Origin: JBLRWS01 sp047921075
GTDB taxonomy: Bacteria > Bacteroidota > Rhodothermia > Balneolales > Balneolaceae
Reading direction: 5' to 3'
Assembly (NCBI GenBank): GCA_047921075.1
Contig: JBLRWS010000031.1
Span: 1-29,862 of the forward strand
DNA: 29,862 nt
Part shown: positions 7,010 through 15,154 of the stretch, piece after piece
Numbering within the stretch: the first letter of the stretch is position 1
Layout of the letters: each line of letters opens with the position of its first letter
Notes under the pieces: generated by a model
The model's database searches: none
The model's input: only the letters and a program-made list of their open reading frames with translations
Told to the model about the DNA's origin: nothing
Translations under genes and position numbers: made by a program

Positions 7010-8195
7010 CCTTGTAAAGGCTCTGCTGGTGATGGCTGTAGCGATCGCCTGTAACGATCTGCAGCCCGATCGCTTGGCTACCGATGAGAGGGCTCCCCTC
7101 CCGCCGTCTGCCGACGCAGTGGATGAGCCACGCCCGGCCCCTCAGCAGCTCAGCGAAGAGCTCCACGATCAGAGGGGAAACGCCATTACTCGGGCCGTGG
7201 CAGAAGCCAGCCCTTCTGTGGTAAGCATTATGGCAACAACGGTTCAAGATCGTGTCGGCGACCCCCGGGATGAGTTTTTTCGATATTTCTTTGGCGATCA
7301 GATGCCCCGCGAGAATACGAGTGTCGGGTCCGGCTTTTTGATTTCGGACGATGGCTATATCGTTACCAATCAACATGTAGTAGGCGCCAATCCCACCGAA
7401 ATTCTGATTTCCACTACCTACGGCGAAACCTATGAGGCGAGCCTTGTGGGAAGTGATGAACTGACCGATCTGGCGCTGCTGCGCGTGGATGTCGATAAAG
7501 TGTTTCCCTATATCGAGTTAAGTGATTCGGAGGAGGTACAGGTGGGCGAGTGGGCCATTGCGTTGGGAAATCCGTTCGGGCTATTTGAAGACGGCAAGCC
7601 GACGGTTACCGTCGGCGTGGTGAGTGCCATCAACCGCGACTTTAATCCCGACCCCTCCAACCCCAGGGTTTATCTCGATATGATCCAGACCGATGCGGCG
7701 ATCAATAGAGGCAACTCGGGCGGGCCGCTGCTGAACAGCCGTGGTGAGGTGATTGGCATCAACACGTTCATCTATACGGGCGGTACCAGCTCCGGTTTTG
7801 TGGGATTGGGATTCGCCATTCCCAGCAACAGAGTATCGCAAATCATAGAACAGTTGAAGGCTGCAGGACGGGTAGAGCTTGATTACCACCCCGGCATGGA
7901 TTTTACGTCTATGACCGAGCAGCTGGTCTATCGCTACCGGCTGCCGTATGTACAGGGGTTGCTGGTGACCAGTGTGAACAAAGACGGGCCTGCATTTGAA
8001 TGCGGCATTATGCCTGGCGACATCATTCTGCGTATGGGAGACAAACGGGTGCTAAGCGAGATGCACGCCTGGGCACTGATGCACGAATATAGCGAGGGCG
8101 ACCATCTGAAAATTGAACTTCTGCGCGAAAACCGCCACTACGAAACCCAGATGCATCTCCGCAAAAAAGCAGACCCCGCCATCGCTCCCGAGTAA
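6987..8195 (+). CDS. HtrA/DegP-family serine protease, predicted lipoprotein, single PDZ
   Basis: The 402-residue protein has the trypsin-like triad His130 (VTNQHVVG), Asp161 (LTDLALLRVD) and Ser244 (GNSGGPL), followed by one PDZ domain (about 300-390). HtrA enzymes degrade or refold damaged envelope proteins. The best start is TTG 6987, inside nrnA, because it supplies the n-region NTNLYHNLVK and a hydrophobic stretch ending AIAC with Cys22 as lipidation site. Later starts lose this signal. The predicted mature protein is thus anchored by lipid, unlike soluble DegP/DegQ. A Pro/Ala-rich linker (36-60) lies before the protease domain. The lipobox has Ala at -3, weaker than the usual Leu, so the lipoprotein call is likely but not certain. 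Confidence 0.9.
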   Translation: MNTNLYHNLVKALLVMAVAIACNDLQPDRLATDERAPLPPSADAVDEPRPAPQQLSEELHDQRGNAITRAVAEASPSVVSIMATTVQDRVGDPRDEFFRYFFGDQMPRENTSVGSGFLISDDGYIVTNQHVVGANPTEILISTTYGETYEASLVGSDELTDLALLRVDVDKVFPYIELSDSEEVQVGEWAIALGNPFGLFEDGKPTVTVGVVSAINRDFNPDPSNPRVYLDMIQTDAAINRGNSGGPLLNSRGEVIGINTFIYTGGTSSGFVGLGFAIPSNRVSQIIEQLKAAGRVELDYHPGMDFTSMTEQLVYRYRLPYVQGLLVTSVNKDGPAFECGIMPGDIILRMGDKRVLSEMHAWALMHEYSEGDHLKIELLRENRHYETQMHLRKKADPAIAPE

Positions 8196-8210
8196 TCGGC
8201 CGGAATTTCG

Positions 8211-8218
8211 TACCTTTA
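8211..8218 (+). promoter_or_regulatory. candidate -7 element upstream of rluD-family gene
   Basis: TACCTTTA, within AATTTCGTACCTTTAG, resembles the Bacteroidota -7 box TAnnTTTG except for the last base. It lies in the 74-nt gap before the pseudouridine synthase gene and implies a leader of about 45-50 nt. A nearly identical string lies just before tsaD. No clear -33 TTTG is present. Confidence 0.35.
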
Positions 8219-8269
8219 GAAACGAAGTGCATTACCGCTTCTGTCATTAAGAATGAGAATATCCTGTGT

Positions 8270-9280
8270 ATGATTGCACACAAAGAGCTTGAAAATAGTA
8301 CCTATTATGTGTTGGATGTGCCGGAAGGGCAGCATACCGATGTACGGCTCGATAAGTACATCACCTCCTTTGTGCAGAATGCCACGCGCAATAAAGTGCA
8401 GAAAGCGATCAAGGAAGGGTTTGTGCTGGTAAACGGAAAGCATGAAAAATCGTCGTACATCATGCAGCCGGGCGATAAGATCGAAATACAGCTTCCCAAG
8501 CCTCCCCCGAAAGAGGCGGAGCCGGAAAAGATGGATCTTGACATTGAGTACGAAGATGAGCAGATCATCATGGTAAACAAACCGGCCGATATGGTGGTGC
8601 ATCCTGCCTTTGGCAACTGGAGCGGCACGCTGGTAAACGGGCTGCTTTATCACACCAACGAAAACCTCTCAAAAGCCGACCAGGAGACACTGCGCCCCGG
8701 TATTGTACACCGAATAGACAAGGACACCAGCGGACTGTTGGTGGTGGCAAAAAACGAGGTGGCGCATCATTTTTTAGCCAAACAATTTGCCGATAAAACC
8801 GCTGCGCGAACCTACTGGGCCATTGTTTGGGGAAACACGCCCGATGAGGGAACCATTGATGCGAATGTGGGCCGTTCACCTCAAAACCGAAAAATCATGA
8901 CCGTTCTGCCTGAGGGGCAAGGTAAACGTGCCGTTACTCACTATAAAACGCTGGAGCGATTCGATCATCTTTCGCTTATTGAGCTGCAGCTCGAAACAGG
9001 ACGTACGCATCAAATACGGGTGCACATGCAACACGAGCGGCATTATATTTTTGGCGATACGGTGTATGGAGGAGATTCTGTACGCTACGGCCCCAACACG
9101 GGAAGCCGCAAGAAAATGTTTGATAACCTCTTTTCGGTGTTACCACGGCAAGCACTGCATGCCAAAACGCTGGGTTTTACCCATCCCGGTACCAACGAAT
9201 GGGTAACCTACGACTCCAAATTACCATCCGATTTTGAAACGGTTCTCAATACCTTACGAACCAATTGTACCGTAACCTGA
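8270..9280 (+). CDS. RluD-family ribosomal large subunit pseudouridine synthase
   Basis: This 336-residue protein has an N-terminal S4 RNA-binding domain (about 24-76: DVRLDKYITSF through GDKIEIQL) and the RluA/RluD catalytic domain. The active-site motif is HRIDKDTSGLLVVAKN (147-162), with Asp152 as the catalytic aspartate. ARTYWAIVWG, ETGRTHQIRVHM and the late QALHAKTLGF segment are also family features. RluD modifies uridines in helix 69 of 23S rRNA. The S4 domain and length favour RluD over RluA, but RluC-like specificity is not excluded. The next gene, gldC, starts one base after the stop. Confidence 0.93.
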   Translation: MIAHKELENSTYYVLDVPEGQHTDVRLDKYITSFVQNATRNKVQKAIKEGFVLVNGKHEKSSYIMQPGDKIEIQLPKPPPKEAEPEKMDLDIEYEDEQIIMVNKPADMVVHPAFGNWSGTLVNGLLYHTNENLSKADQETLRPGIVHRIDKDTSGLLVVAKNEVAHHFLAKQFADKTAARTYWAIVWGNTPDEGTIDANVGRSPQNRKIMTVLPEGQGKRAVTHYKTLERFDHLSLIELQLETGRTHQIRVHMQHERHYIFGDTVYGGDSVRYGPNTGSRKKMFDNLFSVLPRQALHAKTLGFTHPGTNEWVTYDSKLPSDFETVLNTLRTNCTVT

Positions 9281-9281
9281 T

Positions 9282-9620
9282 ATGAGTAAAAAAACCAAGA
9301 CGATCAACATCGAGGTAGAACTCGACGAAAATAACATCCCTTCGCAGATTAACTGGAACGCCACCGATTTAGATGGGTTTGATGAGGCCGCCTGCCGCGC
9401 GTTTATTCTGGCGCTGTGGGATCACAACAATAAAGACACCCTTCGCCTTGACCTGTGGACGCGGGATATGACCGTAGATGAGATGAAGATCTTTTTTCAT
9501 CAAACCCTGCTTACCATGGCCGACACGCTGGAGCGCAGCATCAACGATGAACGCATCAGTGGCGACATGCGCGATTTTTGCCACTATTTTGCCGAACGGA
9601 TGGACATTGAACAGGGATGA
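9282..9620 (+). CDS. gldC: gliding motility protein GldC homologue
   Basis: The 112-residue acidic cytoplasmic protein matches GldC in length and in recognisable segments: TINIEVELDENNIPSQINWNA (8-28), FILALWDHNNKDTLRLDLWT (41-60) and the helical DEMKIFFHQTLLTMADTLER. GldC is associated with gliding motility in Bacteroidota but is also widespread in non-gliding members; its biochemical role is unknown. The ATG is one base after the stop of the pseudouridine synthase, so expression is probably coupled. With porX in the same window it hints at a type IX secretion background, though no T9SS structural gene is present here. Confidence 0.85.
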   Translation: MSKKTKTINIEVELDENNIPSQINWNATDLDGFDEAACRAFILALWDHNNKDTLRLDLWTRDMTVDEMKIFFHQTLLTMADTLERSINDERISGDMRDFCHYFAERMDIEQG

Positions 9621-9655
9621 GCCCCTGTGTGGTAGTCTTTCGCACGGCAAGTTGC

Positions 9656-9663
9656 TATATTCA
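9656..9663 (+). promoter_or_regulatory. candidate -7 element upstream of accA
   Basis: TATATTCA, followed by AACC, fits the loose TAnnTTYR pattern seen before other genes here. TTTC at 9638-9641 lies about where a -33 TTTG would be expected. It precedes the accA ATG by about 44 nt and would start the seven-gene envelope operon. The leader also contains the palindrome TTTGATCAAA (9684-9693). Confidence 0.35.
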
Positions 9664-9706
9664 AACCCTGTTCGACCAAACTTTTTGATCAAATTCTCAG
9701 TGCACC

Positions 9707-10666
9707 ATGCAATATCTTGACTTTGAACAACCCATCGCCGATCTGGAAAACAAAATAGAAGAGCTGGAGGAGCTGTCGGTGGGTGATGGTGTTTTGCAGC
9801 CCGAAATTGACCGGCTTCGGAAAAAAGCCGATCAGCTTCGCGAGTCCATTTTTACGAACCTGACCCGATGGCAGCGCGTTCAGCTGGCCCGCCATCCCGA
9901 GCGCCCTTATACGCTGGACTACATCGAGCGGATCACCGAAGATTTTATGGAGCTGCATGGCGACCGGTTTTACAACGATGACAAAGCGATAATCGGTGGG
10001 TTTGCAAAAATAGATGACCAATCGGTGATGGTCATTGGCCATCAGAAAGGCCGTGATACCAAATCACGGCAATATCGGAATTTTGGTATGGCTAACCCCG
10101 AAGGCTATCGGAAAGCGTACCGGCTGATGAAGCTTGCTGAAAAATTTTCTATTCCTGTGGTAACGCTGCTCGACACACCGGGTGCTTTTCCCGGCCTTGA
10201 GGCGGAGGAGCGCGGGCAGGCAGAAGCGATTGCCCGCAACCTCAAGATGATGGCTACACTTCGGGTTCCGATCGTAACCATTGTGATTGGCGAAGGAGCC
10301 AGTGGCGGCGCGATCGGCATCGGCATGGGCAACGAAGTGTACATGATGGAGAACACCTGGTACTCGGTGATTGCGCCGGAATCGTGCTCATCTATTCTCT
10401 GGAAAACGTGGGATTACAAAGAACAGGCCGCTGCGGCATTGAAACTGACAGCCAAAGATCTTCTGGAACTCAACGTGATTGATGGAATTATCAAAGAGCC
10501 GCTCGGTGGCGCCCATCGCGATTATGAAGCATCTGCATCTGCGGTAAAAGAGCAGTGTCTCACGTCGTTGAAGCGCCTCAAAAAGATGAAGGCCGACAAG
10601 CTGGTTGAGAAGCGCATCGAAAAATATGCAGCCATGGGTGCCGTGCAGCAGAACGGCAAGGCGTAA
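9707..10666 (+). CDS. accA: acetyl-CoA carboxylase carboxyltransferase subunit alpha
   Basis: This 319-residue protein is a full-length AccA. It has the N-terminal coiled helix (FEQPIADLENKIEELEELS), the YIERITEDFMELHGDR region, GHQKGRDTKSRQYRNFGM (104-121), LLDTPGAFPGLEAEERGQ (146-163) and the oxyanion GEGASGGAIGIGMGN segment. With AccD it transfers carboxyl from biotin to acetyl-CoA to form malonyl-CoA, the first step of fatty-acid synthesis. It opens a tightly packed seven-gene set ending with cdsA. The ATG at 9707 has no clear ribosome-binding site. accD is not in the window. Confidence 0.97.
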   Translation: MQYLDFEQPIADLENKIEELEELSVGDGVLQPEIDRLRKKADQLRESIFTNLTRWQRVQLARHPERPYTLDYIERITEDFMELHGDRFYNDDKAIIGGFAKIDDQSVMVIGHQKGRDTKSRQYRNFGMANPEGYRKAYRLMKLAEKFSIPVVTLLDTPGAFPGLEAEERGQAEAIARNLKMMATLRVPIVTIVIGEGASGGAIGIGMGNEVYMMENTWYSVIAPESCSSILWKTWDYKEQAAAALKLTAKDLLELNVIDGIIKEPLGGAHRDYEASASAVKEQCLTSLKRLKKMKADKLVEKRIEKYAAMGAVQQNGKA

Positions 10667-10681
10667 CGCGCACTTCGCACT

Positions 10682-11131
10682 ATGACTCTCCTGCCCAATC
10701 GCGCTCCGCTCTACACCTACACTCACTCTATTCGTTGCCGGTATGGCGAAACCGATAAGATGGGCTATGTTTATTATGGGCACTACCTCACCTATTTTGA
10801 GGAAGCGCGAACGGAAATGATTCGTACGTTCGGCTATCCCTATTCCCGGCTGGAAAAAGAGGGAATGATGCTGCCCGTTATCTATTCGCAGATATCCTAT
10901 AAAAAGCCGGTCTATTACGATGAGGTGATGCAGATTCGCGTGCACCTGTTCGATGAACCGGCCATTCGGCTGCAAACGTACTATGAAGTATGCACCCGTA
11001 ACGGACAGGATCTGAATGCCACCGGACAGGTAACCCTCTGTTTTATGGATGAACAGAGCCGGCGCCCCTGCCGTGTGCCCGATGCGTTTCTGGCAACTGT
11101 GCGCCAAACGATTGACGACCATGCAACTTAA
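10682..11131 (+). CDS. YbgC/FadM-type hotdog acyl-CoA thioesterase
   Basis: A 149-residue single hotdog domain. The segment ETDKMGYVYYGHYLTYFEEAR (22-42) is the 4-hydroxybenzoyl-CoA thioesterase signature (consensus TDxxGhVyhxxYlxyfEeaR), with Asp24 the expected catalytic residue. Family members cleave short or aromatic acyl-CoAs, or associate with lipid enzymes. It starts 15 nt after accA and overlaps the next gene by 11 nt, so a role in acyl-chain metabolism linked to membrane synthesis is likely. Exact substrate unknown. No signal peptide. Confidence 0.9.
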   Translation: MTLLPNRAPLYTYTHSIRCRYGETDKMGYVYYGHYLTYFEEARTEMIRTFGYPYSRLEKEGMMLPVIYSQISYKKPVYYDEVMQIRVHLFDEPAIRLQTYYEVCTRNGQDLNATGQVTLCFMDEQSRRPCRVPDAFLATVRQTIDDHAT

Positions 11132-11588
11132 ATGGCTTTATGTCGTAACGCTGGCCATGGTTTTGTTTGTAGTAGCTGTGGCTACGGGAAAGGCGTTGTG
11201 GGGCGGCGAGCCGGGAAGCCTGCACTGGAGCGAGCGGCTATTTCAGGGCATTTGCCACCGCATTCCTTCACGCACGTATCATTTAAACGAATTGCCAATG
11301 GCGGTAAATACCCGCTGTTTTGGCGTTTTTGCCGGGCTGGCGGCCGGTTGGCTGGCAATTCCTATTATGGGGCGTGCACTGCTGCAAAAAAGATGGCCGT
11401 TATGGTTTCTGGTACTTGCACTGTTGATACAAATCTTCGATGTTGGTGGAAACATCGTCTCTATCTGGACAAACACAAATCATTCACGATTCTTGTTGGG
11501 CTCTCTGCTGGGATTGGCGATGGCCGCATCCGTCGCGGGGCAGTTCTTCAACCCTGAACAAAGACAACCATCAAACACCTCTGGGTAA
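11121..11588 (+). CDS. DUF2085 integral membrane protein
   Basis: The 155-residue protein has four hydrophobic segments (about 6-24, 64-86, 95-112 and 123-142). The DUF2085 signature is GICHRIPSRTYHLNELP followed by NTRCFGVFAG, with the two conserved Cys residues. Members are small inner-membrane proteins of unknown function; the paired Cys/His residues suggest a metal or redox site. I chose ATG 11121, which overlaps the thioesterase stop by 11 nt. An upstream in-frame ATG at 11049 would place 24 non-hydrophobic residues inside the previous gene. Confidence 0.82.
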   Translation: MQLKWLYVVTLAMVLFVVAVATGKALWGGEPGSLHWSERLFQGICHRIPSRTYHLNELPMAVNTRCFGVFAGLAAGWLAIPIMGRALLQKRWPLWFLVLALLIQIFDVGGNIVSIWTNTNHSRFLLGSLLGLAMAASVAGQFFNPEQRQPSNTSG

Positions 11589-11593
11589 ACACT

Positions 11594-12175
11594 ATGGATG
11601 AACAACTTGAACCATTTGAAAACCAATCTCCTGTATTTAAGGATTATCTACCCTCAGCAGGCATCGCGGGCGGTATTTTTGGATTTATTACATTTGTACT
11701 CGGGCTGGTTATCGGGTACGTACAGATTGCCTCAGAGCCGACCGGCTCTTTCTTTTCACCGCTGATGTTTGGTTCCGCAATCGTATGTCTTGCAGCCGCT
11801 TTTGCGGGGCCGCTTGCCGTCTGGCATTTTGCAAAAGAAGTGACCGCGTACATTAAACTCGGGCAGGGTGCTTTGATCGGGTTTTTAGCCGGAACAGCGC
11901 TAATTCTCCTCAGTGCACTTATGAGTGAGCTCTGGCTTTTTATCGATCCCGATTTTACAGAGAAGATGATGCGCTCGGCCATTGCCAACATCGAAGCGAT
12001 GGATATGCCAAATGAAACCAAAGAGATGATGATTGATTCGACGGCCGACGGCCTGCGCGATCAGAATTTTCTTACAACCATTTTTTACGGCATTCCCATG
12101 TATGGTATTCTTAATTTAGTAACCGGCCTGATTGGTGCGGCTATTTTCCGTAAAAAAGAAGAAGAGACGTTTTAG
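11594..12175 (+). CDS. DUF4199-like integral membrane protein
   Basis: A 193-residue protein with four membrane segments (about 23-43, 57-78, 89-112 and 163-184). Between the third and fourth lies a soluble helical stretch (about 118-150, Met-rich, EKMMRSAIANIEAMDMPNE). That topology and the acidic/Met-rich loop resemble DUF4199, a family known mainly from Bacteroidota and of unknown function. The C-terminus is basic then acidic (RKKEEETF). It starts 5 nt after the DUF2085 gene. Family assignment is from recall of the pattern and is moderately sure. Confidence 0.7.
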   Translation: MDEQLEPFENQSPVFKDYLPSAGIAGGIFGFITFVLGLVIGYVQIASEPTGSFFSPLMFGSAIVCLAAAFAGPLAVWHFAKEVTAYIKLGQGALIGFLAGTALILLSALMSELWLFIDPDFTEKMMRSAIANIEAMDMPNETKEMMIDSTADGLRDQNFLTTIFYGIPMYGILNLVTGLIGAAIFRKKEEETF

Positions 12176-12188
12176 GCAGGAGTTGTTT

Positions 12189-13112
12189 TTGAATGTAACA
12201 GACGGAGATTTTCCCGCAGAGAAACGCCCGGAATCATGGGCTTCAAAAAACGGTTTTGCCCACTGGGCGATGGCCCTGATCTGGATTTTATTCGCTTTTA
12301 TGCTGTTTCAGGGAATCGCCACTCTGGTGATGATGGCCGTATTTACTGCTACCGGTAACGCCCAAGCTATGACCACGATGGCGGGAATGATGGATCATCT
12401 GAATCTGGTCTTTATCGGTAATTCTGTCGGGCAAATTGTCGGATTGGGTCTTGCTACCCTGGCCGTGGTGGGATTAAGTACCGCCTCCGAGTCGCGGTTC
12501 TCATTTATTCGATTGCGATGGCGTCCCCGAACAATTAAGGATGTAGCCATCGCCGTAGCTCTCACCATCACCATCTACCCGGTGGTGATTCTGCTCGGCT
12601 ATCTGAATCAGCTGCTGCCCATTCCGGAGTTTTTTACACAGATTCAGGAGTCGCAGTACGAGTCTATTTTGGGCTATTTGCAGTCGGAGGGTACGCTGCT
12701 GCTGGCACTGTTTCATGTGGCCATGGTTCCCGCCTTTGCCGAAGAGATTCTCTTTCGCGGATATGCGCAGCGCTCGTTCGAAAAAAGCTGGGGCGTGGCG
12801 GCCTCTGTTATTCTGTCGGGTGTACTTTTTTCATTCTTCCATGTGCAGCTTGGTAATGTACTCCCCCTGGCCACATTAGGAATGCTATTTGCTGCGCTTA
12901 CAGTACTTACAGGATCTCTTTGGCCGGCTATTTTTGCGCACTTTGCCAACAATGCAAGTGCGGTGCTGCTTACCCGCTTCTATCCCGACCTGGCTGAATC
13001 GACCGTGGGCACGGAAACGCTCCCGCCGTGGCATCTGATTATATTGAGTATCATCGTTACCGGATTGTTGTTACTTTATCTTATCCGAAACTATCAAACA
13101 GAAGCGCCATGA
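12189..13112 (+). CDS. CPBP-family intramembrane metalloprotease
   Basis: The multi-pass protein, 308 residues from this start, carries the CPBP (CAAX protease and bacteriocin-processing) motifs. EEILFR is at 185-190, where the two Glu and the Arg form motif 1. FFHVQLGN has His218, and HFANNAS has His251 and Asn255. Members cleave within or near membranes, and several are linked to prenyl or bacteriocin processing; the substrate here is unknown. The frame is open back to a TTG at 12132 inside the previous gene. I prefer TTG 12189 because AGGAG (12178-12182) lies six bases before it. The stop overlaps the next start as ATGA. Confidence 0.85.
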   Translation: MNVTDGDFPAEKRPESWASKNGFAHWAMALIWILFAFMLFQGIATLVMMAVFTATGNAQAMTTMAGMMDHLNLVFIGNSVGQIVGLGLATLAVVGLSTASESRFSFIRLRWRPRTIKDVAIAVALTITIYPVVILLGYLNQLLPIPEFFTQIQESQYESILGYLQSEGTLLLALFHVAMVPAFAEEILFRGYAQRSFEKSWGVAASVILSGVLFSFFHVQLGNVLPLATLGMLFAALTVLTGSLWPAIFAHFANNASAVLLTRFYPDLAESTVGTETLPPWHLIILSIIVTGLLLLYLIRNYQTEAP

Positions 13113-13384
13113 TTTTTTCTCAAGGGGCCCGTCCCAACAAAATTGATAACTGGGCTTGCGTAATGGAGAGCCACTCCCCGTTCGAGGCGGAGATGGCGAA
13201 AAACTATCTTTCAAATTTGCGCATTCCCTCCAATATTCTATCCAAACGTGATTCAGCGCACGGGCTCAACATTGGCGAAATGTCTCTGATCTACCTCTAC
13301 GTACCCGTGGAATTTGAAAAAAAAGCCCTGAATGCTCTCGAAGAATTTCGACAGGCGCAGGATGAAACCGACCCCGACGATTGA
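13109..13384 (+). CDS. DUF2007 (putative signal-transducing) small protein
   Basis: The 91-residue protein has the DUF2007 pattern: WACVMESHSPFEAEMAKNYL (residues 15-34), a middle with Ser and Asp, and ISLIYLYVP-like strand (MSLIYLYVPVEFEKKALNAL). The fold is a small ferredoxin-like alpha/beta domain found in many Bacteroidota and linked by annotation to signalling, without a tested function. The ATG overlaps the CPBP stop by four bases (13109-13112). Its own stop overlaps the cdsA TTG start (13381-13384). Position between a CPBP protease and cdsA recurs in this phylum, from memory. Confidence 0.82.
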   Translation: MIFSQGARPNKIDNWACVMESHSPFEAEMAKNYLSNLRIPSNILSKRDSAHGLNIGEMSLIYLYVPVEFEKKALNALEEFRQAQDETDPDD

Positions 13385-14190
13385 GCGAACTATCCAAACG
13401 AATCTTATTTGGCGTACCCGCTGCACTGCTGTTTGTCTATCTGGCGTGGCTTGGTGGTCTCTATTTTGAACTGTTTTTGGGGATTGCAGCCGTTGGCACG
13501 GTATGGGAAATGGATCGGATTCTCGGCAAAGCAGGCGCTCCCACCTACACCATATTGGTATGGCTTCTGGCTCTCTTTGTCTGGTTTTTTGGCAGGCTTC
13601 CCATAACGGTAACCTGGATTTTGCTTATGGCGATTATTGCCGGCTCAGTTATTATGTATGTGCGCCGGGGCAACACGTCAAAACGATGGTTTGCGTCGCT
13701 ATTGGTGGGTATCTACGCTCCGTTGGGCATGTTAATGCTCTTCGAAATACGGGAAGCCGGTGCGGGACTTGACGGATTTTGGCTTACGTTGGCTGTCATT
13801 TTTATGATCTGGGGGAGCGACGTGTTTGCCTACTTTGGTGGCAAAACGTTTGGCAAACGGAAACTGGCTCCCAACATCAGCCCCAATAAAACGTGGGAAG
13901 GATTCTGGTCGGGCCTGGTTGGTTCGCTTGTGGGGATGATGATTGTTGTGGCCGTAGCCCCGGTATTTCCTTTTACCATTGGCTGGATGCTCCCGGCGGT
14001 GGTGCTGGCCGGTACATTTGGTCCGCTGGGCGACCTGCTCGAGAGCAAGTTAAAACGGATGGCCGATGTGAAAGATTCATCCACCCTTTTTCCGGGTCAC
14101 GGCGGTTTTTTTGACCGGCTGGACGCATTGATTTTGAGCGCCCCGGTTCTGTACCTCTACTTTTTATTGGCCTGGGCCTGGTTGGGGTGA
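13381..14190 (+). CDS. cdsA: phosphatidate cytidylyltransferase (CDP-diacylglycerol synthase)
   Basis: A 269-residue polytopic membrane enzyme with about eight hydrophobic segments. The C-terminal family signature is nearly perfect: SKLKRMADVKDSSTLFPGHG then GFFDRLD (residues 220-246), which holds the metal-binding Lys-Asp and the HGG-DR core. It also has the GSDVFAYFGGKTFGKRKLAP and SPNKTWEG segments. It makes CDP-diacylglycerol from phosphatidate and CTP, the branch point for phospholipid head groups. The start is TTG 13381, sharing TTGA with the preceding stop, so translation is likely coupled. It closes the operon that begins with accA. Confidence 0.96.
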   Translation: MSELSKRILFGVPAALLFVYLAWLGGLYFELFLGIAAVGTVWEMDRILGKAGAPTYTILVWLLALFVWFFGRLPITVTWILLMAIIAGSVIMYVRRGNTSKRWFASLLVGIYAPLGMLMLFEIREAGAGLDGFWLTLAVIFMIWGSDVFAYFGGKTFGKRKLAPNISPNKTWEGFWSGLVGSLVGMMIVVAVAPVFPFTIGWMLPAVVLAGTFGPLGDLLESKLKRMADVKDSSTLFPGHGGFFDRLDALILSAPVLYLYFLLAWAWLG

Positions 14191-14208
14191 ACCGATCCTG
14201 TACCGCTG

Positions 14209-14223
14209 TTGTTCTGTAAACAA
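14209..14223. promoter_or_regulatory. imperfect inverted repeat before epimerase gene
   Basis: TTGTT-CTGTA-AACAA lies in the 53-nt gap between cdsA and the epimerase gene. It could be an operator or a weak hairpin. The 5-bp arms make chance occurrence quite possible. Confidence 0.2.
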
Positions 14224-14243
14224 AGTTAACCAGCCTAAAATCA

Positions 14244-15152
14244 ATGAACGAGTCGAAACAAATTTTAATAACCGGCGGAACCGGGTTTATTGGCGACTAT
14301 CTGTGTGATCGCCTGATGCAGCAGGGCCACTATCTTACGCTCGTCACCCGCTCGCCCGACAAGTATACCGAGCAGAGCGCCAAGAACAAGCAGTACATCG
14401 CCTGGGACTCCGACCTTTCAGAAGCGATGGATAAGACCGATGTGGTAATTAATCTGGTTGGAGAAAATCTGTTTGGACAACGATGGACTCCCGACGTAAA
14501 AAAGCGCCTCTACGACAGCCGTATAGAGCTCACCACCCAACTGGTGGATGCCATGAAAAAAGCATCCCAACCGCCTGAACTCTTTATTTCTGCATCAGCG
14601 GTGGGCATTTACGGTGACAGCGGCGATGCTGTGCTCACGGAAGAGTCGTCGCGCGGCCGCGATTTTTTGGCCGAAATTTGTGTGGACTGGGAAACGGCCG
14701 CACGGGAGGCTGAGTCGGTTGGCGTGCGCGTGGCCAATCCGCGAATCGGTATTGTGCTGGAAGATAACGGTGGCGTAGTAGAAAAAATGAAATTACCCTT
14801 TTCCCTTTTTGTAGGCGGTCCGCTGGGTGATGGGAAACAGTACGTACCGTGGGTACATATGAGCGACCTGTGCCGTGCTATCGAGTACCCGATGCATGCT
14901 TCCGGTCTGTCTGGCCCCTACAACGCCTGTGCTCCCTCACCCGAAACGATGAATACACTTGCATCGGCAATGGGACGGGTAATGAATCGTCCTTCCATCT
15001 TTAGAGTGCCGGAGTTTGTGTTGAACATAGCACTGGGAGAAGCTGCCGAGCCAATTCTGGGCAGCCTGCGTGTGCATCCGGTGGTACTGCAAAAATCAGG
15101 TTTTGAATTTCATTTCACCGATCTGGAAGAGGCTCTGGCAGATATCATCTGA
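14244..15152 (+). CDS. TIGR01777-type NAD-dependent epimerase (SDR39U1/YfcH-like)
   Basis: The 302-residue protein has a Rossmann start ILITGGTGFIGDYLCDRL (7-24). It shows TIGR01777 features: NLVGENLFGQRWTPDVKKRLYDSRI (71-95), SASAVGIYGDSGD and the PRIGIVLEDNGG stretch. The C-terminal FRVPEFVLNIALGEAAEPIL region is also typical. The usual epimerase YxxxK is replaced as is normal in this subfamily. Substrate is unknown. It could be read through from the cdsA operon or from the 53-nt gap. It converges on the lipoprotein gene with only two bases between stops. Confidence 0.9.
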   Translation: MNESKQILITGGTGFIGDYLCDRLMQQGHYLTLVTRSPDKYTEQSAKNKQYIAWDSDLSEAMDKTDVVINLVGENLFGQRWTPDVKKRLYDSRIELTTQLVDAMKKASQPPELFISASAVGIYGDSGDAVLTEESSRGRDFLAEICVDWETAAREAESVGVRVANPRIGIVLEDNGGVVEKMKLPFSLFVGGPLGDGKQYVPWVHMSDLCRAIEYPMHASGLSGPYNACAPSPETMNTLASAMGRVMNRPSIFRVPEFVLNIALGEAAEPILGSLRVHPVVLQKSGFEFHFTDLEEALADII

Positions 15153-15154
15153 AT

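Noticed and set aside
11049..11120. Upstream ATG extension of the DUF2085 protein
   Set aside because: The added 24 residues overlap the thioesterase coding region and lack membrane character; ATG 11121 gives the normal N-terminus.
10388..11122. 244-codon minus-strand frame opposite accA and the thioesterase gene
   Set aside because: Both genes on the plus strand are certain by motif, and the antisense translation matches no family.
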